From: Agathobaculum massiliense
GTDB lineage: Bacteria > Bacillota > Clostridia > Oscillospirales > Butyricicoccaceae
Assembly: GCF_900291975.1 (NCBI RefSeq)
Contig: NZ_OMPN01000001.1
Coordinates: 1,116,001-1,180,000 of the forward strand
DNA: 64,000 nt
Direction of reading: 5' to 3'
Part shown: piece by piece, positions 26,784 to 36,084 of the stretch
Layout: every line of letters begins with the position of its first letter
Numbering within the stretch: position 1 is the stretch's first letter
The notes under the pieces: model-generated
The model's database searches: none
The model's input: the letters and a program-made list of their open reading frames with translations, nothing else
Told to the model about the DNA's origin: nothing
Program-made: the position numbers and the translations under genes

Positions 26784-27651
26784 GGCGCCACACCTGCCGT
26801 TTCTTCCCCTTGGGCGCACAGTGGAGCTTGAGCAGGTTCTCCAAAGTTCCCCTCAGTTGATTGCGCGGAACTATTTTATCACAGAAGCCATGCGAAAGCA
26901 AGAACTCCGAGGACTGAAAATCCTCCGGCAGCGTCTCGCCGATGGTTCCCTCGATCACGCGCCGCCCCGCAAAGCCGATGGTTGTGCGCGGCTCGGCGAG
27001 GATGATGTCGCCCAGCATCGCGAACGAGGCGGTCACGCCGCCAGTCGTCGGGTCGGTAAGCACGGTGATATACAGCAGCCCTGCATCCGAGTGCCGCCGC
27101 GCCGCGGCGGACACCTTGGCCATCTGCAGGAGCGAATACATCCCTTCCTGCATACGCGCGCCGCCCGAACAGGTGAAAACCACCACGGGCAGCCCTTTTT
27201 CGGTCGCGTATTCGAACAGGCGGGTCAGCTTTTCGCCCACAACCGAGCCCATGGACGCCATCATAAAGTGGCTGTCCATCACGCCGATGCAGGTTTCCAC
27301 GCCGCCAATGCGGCACACGCCGGTTTTGACCGCGTCCAGCATGCCGACCTTTTCTGCCAGCTCCGCAGCCTTATCCGCATAGCCCGGAAAATCGATCGGG
27401 TCCGCAGGCGCCAGGTCACCGTACAGCTCGGTAAAGCTGTCCTTATCCGCGACCTGCCGGATGCGGGTGCGCGCCAGCAGGCGGCCGTACCGGCCGCAGT
27501 GCGGGCAGACGTACAGGTTTTTCCCGTAAGCATATGCCTTGATCTCCGCGCCACAGCCCTTGCATTTGACTACCTTGACGCCTTCCTCCTCCTGGGGCTT
27601 CATCTCCATGGAGGTTTCGCGCGTTTTCTGGAAAAGGTCGATCAGTCCCAT
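26773..27651 (-). CDS. accD: Acetyl-CoA carboxylase carboxyltransferase subunit beta
   Basis: A 292-residue subunit with an N-terminal zinc ribbon Cys30, Cys33, Cys49, Cys52 (KCKGCG, VCPHCG) and a crotonase-like body (TCSGGARMQEGMYSLLQMAK, GDIILAEPRTTIGFAGRRVIE). It pairs with AccA. The stop codon lies within the accA start region. Confidence 0.94.
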   Translation of the reverse strand: MGLIDLFQKTRETSMEMKPQEEEGVKVVKCKGCGAEIKAYAYGKNLYVCPHCGRYGRLLARTRIRQVADKDSFTELYGDLAPADPIDFPGYADKAAELAEKVGMLDAVKTGVCRIGGVETCIGVMDSHFMMASMGSVVGEKLTRLFEYATEKGLPVVVFTCSGGARMQEGMYSLLQMAKVSAAARRHSDAGLLYITVLTDPTTGGVTASFAMLGDIILAEPRTTIGFAGRRVIEGTIGETLPEDFQSSEFLLSHGFCDKIVPRNQLRGTLENLLKLHCAPKGKKRQVWRHEE

Positions 27652-27666
27652 ACCGTTCCCCCCTTA

Positions 27667-29013
27667 TTAGTGGTCAAAATCGCCGTTGGCGATCGAATTG
27701 ACATTGAACCGCGCTTCCTCGAAGGCCTTGGAGCGCAGAATGTGCATCTGGTAGTCCGTACCGGTCACGACGCCCTCAAACAACGTCTCGGCCAGCGCGC
27801 GGCGCATGCGTGCGATCGCCTGCTGCCGGTCCGCGCCGTAAACGATCAGCTTGCCAATCATGGAATCATAAAACGGCGGTATCTGATAGCCCTGATAGGC
27901 CGCCGTATCCATGCGCACGCCCGGTCCGCCCGGCAGGTGCATGGACACCAGCGTCCCCGGACAGGGCGCGAAATTGCGGGCAGGATCCTCGGCATTGATG
28001 CGGCACTCGATCGCGTGGCCGCGCAGCGTCAAATCCTCCTGCGCGAACGAGAGCGGCCGGCCCGCCGCGACCCGAATCTGCTCGCACACCAAGTCCACGC
28101 CGGTCACCTGTTCGGTAACAGGATGCTCTACCTGAATGCGGGTATTCATTTCGCAGAAATAAAAGTTACGGTCGCTATCCACCAGGAATTCGATCGTACC
28201 CGCGTTGCGGTAGCCCACGCGCCTGGCCAGATCGACCGCGGCCCTGGTCATCCTTTCGCGCAGCTCGGGTGTGACGAACGCGGACGGGCTTTCCTCGATC
28301 AGCTTCTGATGGCGGCGCTGCACCGAGCATTCGCGCTCGAACAGGTGTACCACGTTGCCGAAATTGTCCCCGATGATCTGCACCTCAATATGGCGCGGGT
28401 TTTGGATGTACTTTTCCATATACAGGCGCCCGTCGCCGAAATTGGCGACCGCTTCCGCCGCCGCGCTGTCGTAGGCGTCCTTCAGCTCCCGAACGCTGTG
28501 CGCCACGCGGATCCCCTTGCCGCCGCCGCCCGACGCGGCCTTGAGCATAACCGGATACCCGATGCGCTCGGCCTCGCTGATCGCCTCGTCAAAATCGCGC
28601 AGCGGCCCATCCGTGCCGAGCGCGACCGGCACGCCCGCCGCGATGGCGTTGCGCTTGGCTTCGGATTTATCGCCCATCAGACGGATGGTGGCCGAGGTCG
28701 GCCCGATGAACGCCAGCCCGGCCTGGGTGGTAAGCTCGGCAAAATCGGGATTTTCCGACAGGAAGCCAAAGCCCGGATGGATCGCCTGACACCCCGAGGC
28801 CAGCGCCGCGGAGATAATGTTCTCCATATTCAGATAGCTTTCCGAAGCGCGCGCCGGCCCGATGCACACCGCTTCATCCGCGATCTGCGCGTGCAGCGCC
28901 TCGCGGTCGGCCTCGGAATATACCGCGACCGAAATGATGCCCAGGTCGCGGCAAGCCTGTATGATGCGGACCGCGATCTCGCCGCGGTTCGCGATGAGTA
29001 CCTTTTGAAACAT
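27667..29013 (-). CDS. accC: Biotin carboxylase
   Basis: A 448-residue ATP-grasp enzyme that carboxylates biotin on AccB. FQKVLIANRGEIAVRII, the glycine-rich ATP loop KAASGGGGKGIRV, ERECSVQRRHQKLIEE and EMNTRIQVEHPVTE are present. It lies 13 bp after fabZ. Confidence 0.95.
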   Translation of the reverse strand: MFQKVLIANRGEIAVRIIQACRDLGIISVAVYSEADREALHAQIADEAVCIGPARASESYLNMENIISAALASGCQAIHPGFGFLSENPDFAELTTQAGLAFIGPTSATIRLMGDKSEAKRNAIAAGVPVALGTDGPLRDFDEAISEAERIGYPVMLKAASGGGGKGIRVAHSVRELKDAYDSAAAEAVANFGDGRLYMEKYIQNPRHIEVQIIGDNFGNVVHLFERECSVQRRHQKLIEESPSAFVTPELRERMTRAAVDLARRVGYRNAGTIEFLVDSDRNFYFCEMNTRIQVEHPVTEQVTGVDLVCEQIRVAAGRPLSFAQEDLTLRGHAIECRINAEDPARNFAPCPGTLVSMHLPGGPGVRMDTAAYQGYQIPPFYDSMIGKLIVYGADRQQAIARMRRALAETLFEGVVTGTDYQMHILRSKAFEEARFNVNSIANGDFDH

Positions 29014-29026
29014 TGTTTCCCCTGCC

Positions 29027-29452
29027 TTAGTCCATGATGACCATGCACTTGATTTCCGCCTCGGCGGCTTTCTGATCGCCGACCCAAGCTACGCCCTCGG
29101 CGACCGCCATCGGACCGCGGCGCTTGACAAACCTCACCTCCAGCCGGAGCGTATCGCCCGGCTTGGCCATGGCGCGGAATTTCGCCTTATCAATACCGGT
29201 ATACACCGCGGTCTTCCCCTTGAATTCCGGAATGGACAGCAGCGCCACGCCGCCGACCTGCGCCAGCGCCTCCAGCCGGAACACGGCGGGCATGATCGGG
29301 TTGCCCGGGAAGTGGCCCTGGAAGAAAAACTCGTCGCCCGTCAGGTGCAGCGTGCCTACCGCGTGCTCCTCGTCCATTTCGAGGATCTCGTCCACCAGCA
29401 GCATGGGCGGGCGGTGCGGAAGGATCTCCATGATCTGTTCTTTGTTCAGCAT
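29027..29452 (-). CDS. fabZ: 3-hydroxyacyl-ACP dehydratase FabZ
   Basis: A 141-residue hot-dog-fold enzyme. ILPHRPPMLLVDEI and catalytic His47 (GHFPGNPIMPAV) and Glu61 (LEALAQVGG) are conserved. It dehydrates 3-hydroxyacyl-ACP in each elongation cycle. The usual PGV after the His loop reads PAV here, a small variation. Confidence 0.93.
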   Translation of the reverse strand: MLNKEQIMEILPHRPPMLLVDEILEMDEEHAVGTLHLTGDEFFFQGHFPGNPIMPAVFRLEALAQVGGVALLSIPEFKGKTAVYTGIDKAKFRAMAKPGDTLRLEVRFVKRRGPMAVAEGVAWVGDQKAAEAEIKCMVIMD

Positions 29453-29525
29453 ATTATAATCCCTCTCCTGTGAAAACGCAAGCCCTTTCCCGCCGCGCCC
29501 TGCGGCGAACCGGCTGCCGTTTCCC

Positions 29526-29984
29526 TTATTCGATCACAACGATGATCTGGTTATACTCGACCATATCGCCCGGCTGCGCCAGAATGCGCACGACCGTTCC
29601 GTCGCACGGGGACTTGATCTCGTTCATGGTCTTCATCGCTTCCACGATGAATAGCGTGTCGCCCTCCTTGACCTTCTGGCCGACCAGCACGAACGGCGGC
29701 GCGTCCGGGGACGGGGAGGAATAGAACGTTCCCACCAGCGGGCTCCTAACCGGCGTACCCTCGGGCAGGTCCTCGGCCGCGGCAGGCGCCTCGTCCTCCG
29801 ACGCGGCAGCGGGGGCAGCCGCCGGTGCTACCGCCGCCGCGGGAGCCGCCACAACCGGCGCGGGAGGAGCGGATTTGATCTTCAGCTTCATGTCGTCCAG
29901 TTCGATCTCTACCTCGCCCAGGCCCTTGGCCTTGAGCGCATCCATCAGCTCGATGGCAACGTCTTTCAGTTCCTTGATATCCAT
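29526..29984 (-). CDS. accB: Biotin carboxyl carrier protein
   Basis: A 152-residue protein: an N-terminal helical part, an Ala/Pro-rich flexible linker (about 38-72), then the biotinyl domain with Lys118 in EAMKTMNEI. It shuttles carboxybiotin from AccC to AccAD. It begins 3 bp after fabF. Confidence 0.95.
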   Translation of the reverse strand: MDIKELKDVAIELMDALKAKGLGEVEIELDDMKLKIKSAPPAPVVAAPAAAVAPAAAPAAASEDEAPAAAEDLPEGTPVRSPLVGTFYSSPSPDAPPFVLVGQKVKEGDTLFIVEAMKTMNEIKSPCDGTVVRILAQPGDMVEYNQIIVVIE

Positions 29985-29987
29985 ATC

Positions 29988-31217
29988 TTACACCTTCTTA
30001 ATCAGGATGCAGGCGTTATGGCCGCCAAAGCCCAACGAATTGGAAATCGCCACGTTCACGGGCATTTCAACCGCCCTGTTCGGGGTGATATCCAGATCGC
30101 AGTCCGGATCCGCCTCCTGATAGCCGATGGTTGGCGGCACCACACCGTCGCGGATCGCCATGACGCACGCAATCGCCTCAACCGCGGCCGCGCCGCCCAG
30201 CAGGTGGCCGGTCATCGACTTGGTGGACGACACCTTGACCTTGTACGCCTCGTCCCCAAACGCCTTTTTGATGGCGATGGTTTCATACTTTTCATTCAGC
30301 GGGGTGGACGTGCCGTGCGCGTTGATATAGTCCACATCCGCAGGAGTCAGGCCCGCGTCCGTGATCGCGCCTAGGATGGCGCGCGAAGCGGCCTCTCCGT
30401 CCGGAGAGGGGCTGGTGATATGGTAGGCGTCTCCGGTCGCGCCGTAGCCCGCAATCTCCGCGAGGATCGTCGCGCCGCGCGCTTGGGCATGCGTCAGGCT
30501 CTCAAGCACCAGGCAGCCCGCGCCCTCGCCCATCACAAAGCCCGACCGGCGGGCGTCGAACGGAATGGAGGCGCATGCCGGCTCATCGCCCATATGCACG
30601 GCTTTCATGTTCTGGAAGCCTGCCATCGAGATCGGGATAATACCGTTCTCGGTGCCGCCGCAGACCACGACGTCCTGATAGCCATGCCGGATAGCGCGCA
30701 TAGCCTCGCCGATCGCATGGTTGCCCGTCGCACAGGCGGAAACCGGACAGAAATTCTCGCCCTTGAAGCCGAACCGCATGGAGATATACGCCGCCGCCAT
30801 GTTGGCGATCATCTCCGGAATACACAGCGGGGACACGCGCCCCGGCCCCTTTTCGTTCAGCTTGGGGATCTCCTGCTCAGCGATCTGCAGACCGCCCACG
30901 CCCGAGCCATAAATCACGCCCGCGCGGTAGGGATCGAAGCTCCCTTCCCTGAGGCCCGCCTGGTCGACCGCCTGTTGCGCCGCCGCCAGCGCAAAGTGGC
31001 AGTTGACGTCCATCCGGCGCGCCTCGCGCTTATCTACATACTGCGTCACGTCGAAATCCTTGACCTCAGCGGCCAGCTTTACCTTAAATTCCGATACATC
31101 GAACTTGGTGATCGGACCTACACCGCACTTACCGGCCTTGAGCGACTCCCAAAACGTCTGGACGTCGTTGCCGACCGGCGTGACCGCGCCCATACCAGTG
31201 ATAACTACCCGTTCCAT
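29988..31217 (-). CDS. fabF: 3-oxoacyl-ACP synthase II
   Basis: A 409-residue condensing enzyme with the Cys-His-His triad: Cys162 in VSACATGNHAIG, His in NAHGTSTPLNE and His in SMTGHLLGGA. It elongates acyl-ACP with malonyl-ACP. The true start is the ATG at 31217 (AAGGAGATGCTTTG upstream); the codon before it is TTG. The fabF-fabG gap of 78 bp is the longest in the operon. Confidence 0.95.
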   Translation of the reverse strand: MERVVITGMGAVTPVGNDVQTFWESLKAGKCGVGPITKFDVSEFKVKLAAEVKDFDVTQYVDKREARRMDVNCHFALAAAQQAVDQAGLREGSFDPYRAGVIYGSGVGGLQIAEQEIPKLNEKGPGRVSPLCIPEMIANMAAAYISMRFGFKGENFCPVSACATGNHAIGEAMRAIRHGYQDVVVCGGTENGIIPISMAGFQNMKAVHMGDEPACASIPFDARRSGFVMGEGAGCLVLESLTHAQARGATILAEIAGYGATGDAYHITSPSPDGEAASRAILGAITDAGLTPADVDYINAHGTSTPLNEKYETIAIKKAFGDEAYKVKVSSTKSMTGHLLGGAAAVEAIACVMAIRDGVVPPTIGYQEADPDCDLDITPNRAVEMPVNVAISNSLGFGGHNACILIKKV

Positions 31218-31295
31218 CAAAGCATCTCCTTCTTCCTCGTTTTCCCGGGACGTGCCGCCTGCGCGTGTCCCGCCCTTCTGCTTCCGTGCGGCAGG

Positions 31296-32024
31296 TCAAA
31301 GCATGCCGCCGTCCGCAACGATGACCTGTCCGGTGATATACGAGGCCGCGTCCGACGCAAGGAACGAAACGATATCCGCGATCTCCTCCGGACGGCCGCA
31401 GCGCTTCATGGCGATCTGCGCCAGCATGCCTTTCTTCACATCCTCCGGCAGCACGTCGGTCATATCGCTTTCGATAAAGCCCGGCGCCACCGCGTTGACG
31501 CGCACGCCGCGCGCCCCCAGCTCCTTGGCCGCGGATTTGGTCAGGCCGATCACGCCCGCCTTAGAAGCCGCGTAATTCGCCTGCCCCGCATTGCCCGAAA
31601 TACCGACCACGCTCGACAGGCTGACAATGCTGCCCGCCTTGGCGCGCAGCATCATCGCGCCGACGATCTGGGTCATGTTGAAAGTCCCCTTCAGGTTGGT
31701 CGAAACGACCGCGTCAAACTGGTCGGGCTTCATGCGGACGAGCAGCCCGTCGCGCGTGATGCCCGCGTTATTGACCAGCACCGCTGGCACGCCCAGCTCC
31801 TCCTTGATCTGCTTGACCGCCGCCTCGCACGCCGCGTAATCCGCGACATCCCACTGCTTTACGACCGCCTTGACGCCGTGCGCGCGGCACTTCTCCGCGA
31901 CGCCCTCCGCCTTCTCCACCGAGGAGGCACAGTTGATCACAACATCATAGCCGTCCTTTGCCAGCTTTTCCGAAATAGCCGCGCCGATGCCGCGCGAGCC
32001 GCCAGTTACAATTGCAACACCCAT
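31296..32024 (-). CDS. fabG: 3-oxoacyl-ACP reductase FabG
   Basis: A 242-residue short-chain dehydrogenase: nucleotide loop TGGSRGIG, NNAGITRDG, catalytic Ser (SLSSVVG) and YxxxK (YAASK). It reduces 3-oxoacyl-ACP with NADPH. The ATG at 32024 follows AAGGAG, 13 bp after the fabK stop; the open frame upstream overlaps fabK and is not needed. Confidence 0.94.
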   Translation of the reverse strand: MGVAIVTGGSRGIGAAISEKLAKDGYDVVINCASSVEKAEGVAEKCRAHGVKAVVKQWDVADYAACEAAVKQIKEELGVPAVLVNNAGITRDGLLVRMKPDQFDAVVSTNLKGTFNMTQIVGAMMLRAKAGSIVSLSSVVGISGNAGQANYAASKAGVIGLTKSAAKELGARGVRVNAVAPGFIESDMTDVLPEDVKKGMLAQIAMKRCGRPEEIADIVSFLASDAASYITGQVIVADGGML

Positions 32025-32037
32025 GTTCCCGCTCTCC

Positions 32038-32985
32038 TTATTCAAAACGCTGATATGCGGTGCGGAGCAGCTGCTCCGCTCCCTCAGTCATGCCGCGCAG
32101 GATATCCGCGCACGGGCGCAGCTCGGTGAGCATACCCGCGATCTGGCCGGACATAAACGTGCCTTCCTCATAGTTCCCATCCTGCACCGCCTTGCGCAGA
32201 GAACCCGCGGTCGCAGCCTCCAGCTCCTCCAGCGACTGCTCGGTGCCGATCTTCTCCAGTTCCAGGCACTTGCGCGCCATCGGCGTTTTGAGCGAGCGCA
32301 CCGGATGGCCGGACGGACGTCCGGTAACAACCGTGGAGATATCGCTCGCCTTGAGCACAAGCTCCTTGTACTTATCCGAAATATAGCACTCGTCGGACGC
32401 GAGGAACACCGTGCCGCACTGCACGCCCTCCGCGCCCAGCAGGAGCGCCGCGGCCATGCCGCGGCCGTCCGCGATACCGCCCGCCGCGATAACCGGCACA
32501 TCCACCGCGTCCACTACCTGCGGCACAAGCGGCATGGTCGTCAGCTCGCCGATGTGGCCGCCGCCCTCCATGCCTTCCGCGATAACCGCGTCCGCGCCCG
32601 CGCGCGCCATGCGCTTGGCCAGCGCGACCGACGCGACGACCGGCATCACCTTGATGCCCGCGCTCTTCCAGCCTTCCATATATTTGCCCGGATTGCCCGC
32701 GCCCGTGGTCAGCACCTCGATCTTCTCGTCGATGGCGAGCTGGGCGAGGTCGTCCGCGTTCGGGGAGAGCAGCATGATATTCATGCCCAGCGGCTTATCC
32801 GTAATCGCGCGCGCCTTATGGATCTCATCGCGGATATAATCCACCGGCGCCGCGCCGCCCGCGATGATGCCCAGGCCGCCCGCCTTGGACACCGCCGCCG
32901 CGAGGTGGTGCTCCGCGATCCACGCCATCGCGCCCTGCACAATCGGATATTCAATACCGAGAAGTTCTGTGATCTTGGTCTTCAT
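32038..32985 (-). CDS. fabK: Enoyl-ACP reductase II (FMN-dependent) FabK
   Basis: A 315-residue FMN-binding TIM-barrel of the nitronate monooxygenase superfamily. YPIVQGAMAWIA at the start, GMEGGGHIGELTTM, PVIAAGGIADGRGMAAALLLGAEGVQCGT and the C-terminal SGQIAGML are typical of FabK. Its place between fabH and fabG in a complete fab operon supports the last-step reductase role. FabK is insensitive to triclosan, unlike FabI. The start at 32985 follows GGGGAGCG. Confidence 0.92.
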   Translation of the reverse strand: MKTKITELLGIEYPIVQGAMAWIAEHHLAAAVSKAGGLGIIAGGAAPVDYIRDEIHKARAITDKPLGMNIMLLSPNADDLAQLAIDEKIEVLTTGAGNPGKYMEGWKSAGIKVMPVVASVALAKRMARAGADAVIAEGMEGGGHIGELTTMPLVPQVVDAVDVPVIAAGGIADGRGMAAALLLGAEGVQCGTVFLASDECYISDKYKELVLKASDISTVVTGRPSGHPVRSLKTPMARKCLELEKIGTEQSLEELEAATAGSLRKAVQDGNYEEGTFMSGQIAGMLTELRPCADILRGMTEGAEQLLRTAYQRFE

Positions 32986-33001
32986 TTGATTCGCTCCCCT
33001 T

Positions 33002-34006
33002 TTACAGTTTGAGTACAAACGCGCCGTAGGTCAGCCCACCGCCGAAGCCGGTGCAGACGATGGTCTGGCCCGCTTTGAGCAGGCCCTTGCGGCGCATCTC
33101 GTCCAGGCAGATCGGCACACTGGCCGAAGAGGTGTTGCCGAAGCGGTCCATGTTCACATAGACCTTTTCTTTCGGCAGATGGTAGCGCTTGGCGATCACG
33201 TCCAGGATGCGCAGGTTGGCCTGATGCGGCACCACCCAGTCGATCTCCTCGGCCGAAACGCCCGCGCGCTGCAGCGCGGTATCGATTGCCAGCGGAACCG
33301 CGCGCGCGGTGAACCGCACGACCGCCGCGCCCTGCATTTTCAGGAAGCGCGCCTTAGGGTCGACTGTCCGCTCGGGCGCGAACGGGTCTTCGACCGGCAG
33401 CGCCTCCATGTACAGGTACTCCGCGCCCGAGCCGTCCGCCGCGATAAACGTGGACTGGATGCCCACGGCGGCGTCCTCGGTCGCGCGGTAGACCGCTGCG
33501 GCCGCCCCGTCGCCAAACAGGATGCAGGTGGAGCGGTCGGTGTAATCCGTGATGCGGTGCAGCGTTTCCGCCGAAACGACGAGTACGGTCTTCGCCTTGC
33601 CCGACCGGATGTAGCTGTCCGCGATGTCGGTCGCGGAGATGAAGCCCGCGCAGGCGTTGTTGATATCCATCGCGCCAACCTGGCGAGCGCCCAGCTTGTC
33701 CTGCAGGACGCTCGCGGTGTTGGGCGTGTTGGTATCCGGCGTGCAAGTGCTGACCAGGAGCAGGTCAAGCTCCTCCGCCGTGATTCCCGCGTCCGCCAGC
33801 GCGTTCTGCGCTGCGCCGAGCGCCAACTCCCATGTGCGGGTGTTCCTGGCGATGCGGCGCTCGCGCACGCCGGTGCGCTTGACGATCCACTCGTCGCTGG
33901 TGTCGACCATCTGCTCGAGCATCGCATTGGTCAGGGCAAACTCCGGAATGCACGATCCCGTGCCGATCAGTTGAGTGTTGATGATAGCCACGCTCCCTAA
34001 AATCAA
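33002..34006 (-). CDS. fabH: 3-oxoacyl-ACP synthase III FabH
   Basis: The condensing enzyme that starts chains from acyl-CoA and malonyl-ACP. DTSDEWIVKRTGVRERRI, Cys in DINNACAGFI, His in VVPHQANLRI and Asn in GNTSSAS are conserved. The start is uncertain. TTG at 34006 has GGGAG at a good 6-nt spacing and is my choice. GTG at 33991 gives the usual N-terminus (AIINTQLIGTGS) but its SD is only 1 nt away. The ATG at 34054 lies in the operator region and is unlikely. First gene of the fab operon. Confidence 0.88.
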   Translation of the reverse strand: MILGSVAIINTQLIGTGSCIPEFALTNAMLEQMVDTSDEWIVKRTGVRERRIARNTRTWELALGAAQNALADAGITAEELDLLLVSTCTPDTNTPNTASVLQDKLGARQVGAMDINNACAGFISATDIADSYIRSGKAKTVLVVSAETLHRITDYTDRSTCILFGDGAAAAVYRATEDAAVGIQSTFIAADGSGAEYLYMEALPVEDPFAPERTVDPKARFLKMQGAAVVRFTARAVPLAIDTALQRAGVSAEEIDWVVPHQANLRILDVIAKRYHLPKEKVYVNMDRFGNTSSASVPICLDEMRRKGLLKAGQTIVCTGFGGGLTYGAFVLKL

Positions 34007-34040
34007 ATCGCTCTCCCAAAAACCGTGGAAAAGCGACAAT

Positions 34041-34057
34041 AGTTTGATTGACAAAGT
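34041..34057. promoter_or_regulatory. FabT-like operator between fabH and fabD
   Basis: AGTTTGATTGACAAAGT is a near-palindrome. It closely matches the FabT box consensus I recall from streptococci and lactococci (ANTTTGATTATCAAATT). It overlaps the -35 of the fabD promoter and lies in front of fabH, so one site could control both arms. Confidence 0.6.
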
Positions 34058-34076
34058 AATCCTTGACTATTATAAT
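34048..34076 (+). promoter_or_regulatory. Promoter of fabD
   Basis: TTGACA (34048-34053), 17 bp, TATAAT (34071-34076), a consensus sigma-A promoter. Confidence 0.85.
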
Positions 34077-34136
34077 AAAAGGACACGAAAATGTCAACCT
34101 TTTCCGAGGTCTGGCATCGGTATTTGGAGGAACGAA

Positions 34137-35054
34137 ATGGAATACGGTTTTGCATTTTTCCCCGGCCAGGGCGCGCAGGTCCCGGGCATGGGCAGGGACC
34201 TGTACGAAAATTCGCAGGCCGCACGGCTGGTTTTTGAAGAGGCCAGCGACGGGGCGGGCCTGGACGTTGCAAAGCTCTGCTTTGACAGCGATAAGGAGGC
34301 GCTTTCCCGCACGGAAAACAGCCAGATCGCGATTTTTACGCACTCGATGGCCGCGCTCGCGGCGCTGCAGGAGGCCGGCGTATCTTTCAAGGCCGCGGCG
34401 GGCTTCTCGTTGGGCGAATACACGGCGCTCGCGGCAGCCGGCGTGGTGTCGCTCACGGACGGCGTCAGGATCGTGTCCATGCGGGGCAAACTGATGCAGC
34501 AGGCGGCGGACTCGATCGACGGCGGCATGGCCGCCATCCTCGGGCTGGACGACGCGGCGATCGAGCAGGCCTGCGCCCAGGTGACAGGCGGCCTGGTGCG
34601 TCCGGTCAACTACAACTGCCCCGGCCAGCTCGTCATCGCGGGCGAGCGCAAGGCGCTGGACGAGGCGGTTGAGAACTGCAAGGCGGCCGGCGCGCGGCGC
34701 GCGCTCCCGCTCGCGGTTTCCGGCGCGTTCCACACGCCGCTGATGGCCAAGGCGGCGGCCGAGCTGCGCGCTTATGTGTCGGACTTTACTTTCTCCGCGC
34801 CCAGAATGGATATCTACTCCAACCTGGACGGCAACGTACTCGACTGCGCCGACCTGCCCGCGCATCTGGAGCAACACATGATCTCTCCCGTGCGCTGGAC
34901 GCAGCTCGTCCGCAACGGCATGGCGGCGGGCCTTACCACCGCGTGCGAGATCGGCCCGGGCAAAACGCTCACCGGCTTCGCGGGCAAGATCAGCAAGGAG
35001 CTGGCGTGCAAGCCCGTGCAGGACATGGCGGGCGTACAGGCCGCAGCAGAATGA
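34137..35054 (+). CDS. fabD: Malonyl-CoA:ACP transacylase FabD
   Basis: A 305-residue acyltransferase. FFPGQGAQVPGMG, nucleophile Ser91 in GFSLGEYTAL and His in SGAFHTPLM are present. It loads malonyl onto ACP. GGAGG precedes the ATG at 34137. Unlike most Firmicutes, where fabD follows fabK inside the operon, here it is divergent from fabH as a single-gene transcript sharing the FabT-like box. Confidence 0.94.
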   Translation: MEYGFAFFPGQGAQVPGMGRDLYENSQAARLVFEEASDGAGLDVAKLCFDSDKEALSRTENSQIAIFTHSMAALAALQEAGVSFKAAAGFSLGEYTALAAAGVVSLTDGVRIVSMRGKLMQQAADSIDGGMAAILGLDDAAIEQACAQVTGGLVRPVNYNCPGQLVIAGERKALDEAVENCKAAGARRALPLAVSGAFHTPLMAKAAAELRAYVSDFTFSAPRMDIYSNLDGNVLDCADLPAHLEQHMISPVRWTQLVRNGMAAGLTTACEIGPGKTLTGFAGKISKELACKPVQDMAGVQAAAE

Positions 35055-35062
35055 GAATCAAA

Positions 35063-35094
35063 AAAAGAACCGCTTTCCAGCGGTTCTTTTTTTG
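35063..35094. terminator. Bidirectional terminator between fabD and metQ
   Basis: AAAGAACCGCT-TTCC-AGCGGTTCTTT, with long A and T runs. It can serve both converging operons. Confidence 0.88.
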
Positions 35095-35143
35095 ATCCAT
35101 CCTCCAAACGGGGCGGCTTTGCCTCCCTGTCTGATGGCCTGTT

Positions 35144-35992
35144 TTAGTAAGTCGCCACCACGGCGCCCTTATAGGTTTCCTCGATGAACTGCTTGACCGT
35201 ATCGCTCTGCAGCGCCTCGGCCAGCGCCTGAATTTTTTCGCTGTCCTCGTCGCCGCTGCGGCAGGCGATCACGTTGACGTATACCTGCGCATACTCCGGA
35301 TTTTCCGTGATGAGCGAGTCCTCCTTGGCGTTCAGGTCGGCCTGCAGGGCATAGTTGCCGTTGATGACCGCAAGGTCAACGTCCTGCAGCGAACGCGGGA
35401 GCTGCTCCGCGGCGATCTCCTGGATATCCAGGTTCTTCGGGTTTTCCACGATGTCCAGCTTGGTCGCGTCCGAGGTCGGGTCGATCCCGTCCTTAAGCTT
35501 AATCAGACCCGCGTCCTGCAGAAGCAGCAGCGCGCGCGTCTCGTTGGAGCCATCGTTCGGCACGGCGATGGTAGCGCCGTCCGCCACTTCGTCCAGCGTC
35601 GCGGTCTTGCCCGGGTAAATGCCGAACGGCTCATAGTGCATCTCGATCGCGGGGACCAGGTCGCCGTTGTTCTCCTTATTGAAGTTGTTCAGGTACGGGA
35701 TGTGCTGGAAATAGTTCGCGTCCAGTTCGCCCTCAACCAGCGCAGTGTTCGGGGTCACATAGTCGGTGAACTCCACCACTTCGAGCGTGTAGCCCGCCTC
35801 GGCCAGCACGTCCTTTGCCGCCTTCAGGATCTCCGCATGGGGCGTGGGCGACGCGCCGACCGTAATGGTCTTTGCCGCGTCATCCGATGCGCCGCCGTTA
35901 TCCGCGTCCTGGTCCTGGCTGTTCCCGCCGCAGGCTGCAAGCGCTGTCAGGCACAGCGCGCCCGCAAGCAAAGCTGCGATTTTCTTTTTCAT
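35144..35992 (-). CDS. metQ: Methionine ABC transporter substrate-binding lipoprotein MetQ
   Basis: A 282-residue lipoprotein with lipobox LAAC (Cys21). The binding domain has VGASPTPHAEIL, YFQHIPYLNNF and VPNDGSNETRALLLLQDAGLI, typical of the NlpA/MetQ family. It captures methionine outside the cell. Last gene of metNIQ, 92 bp after metI. Confidence 0.93.
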   Translation of the reverse strand: MKKKIAALLAGALCLTALAACGGNSQDQDADNGGASDDAAKTITVGASPTPHAEILKAAKDVLAEAGYTLEVVEFTDYVTPNTALVEGELDANYFQHIPYLNNFNKENNGDLVPAIEMHYEPFGIYPGKTATLDEVADGATIAVPNDGSNETRALLLLQDAGLIKLKDGIDPTSDATKLDIVENPKNLDIQEIAAEQLPRSLQDVDLAVINGNYALQADLNAKEDSLITENPEYAQVYVNVIACRSGDEDSEKIQALAEALQSDTVKQFIEETYKGAVVATY

Positions 35993-36084
35993 AATCAGTT
36001 CTCTCCTTTTCTCATTGGTGGGACGGCGCGCGGCCGCAGCGCCGCCCCCATATCATTAATTTAATGATAACAAAACAAATTGCT

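Noticed and set aside
26731-29037. A 768-codon open frame on the plus strand opposite accA-accD-accC
   Set aside because: It is a shadow of three real acc genes, with low-complexity His/Arg/Ala-rich translation and no ribosome site.
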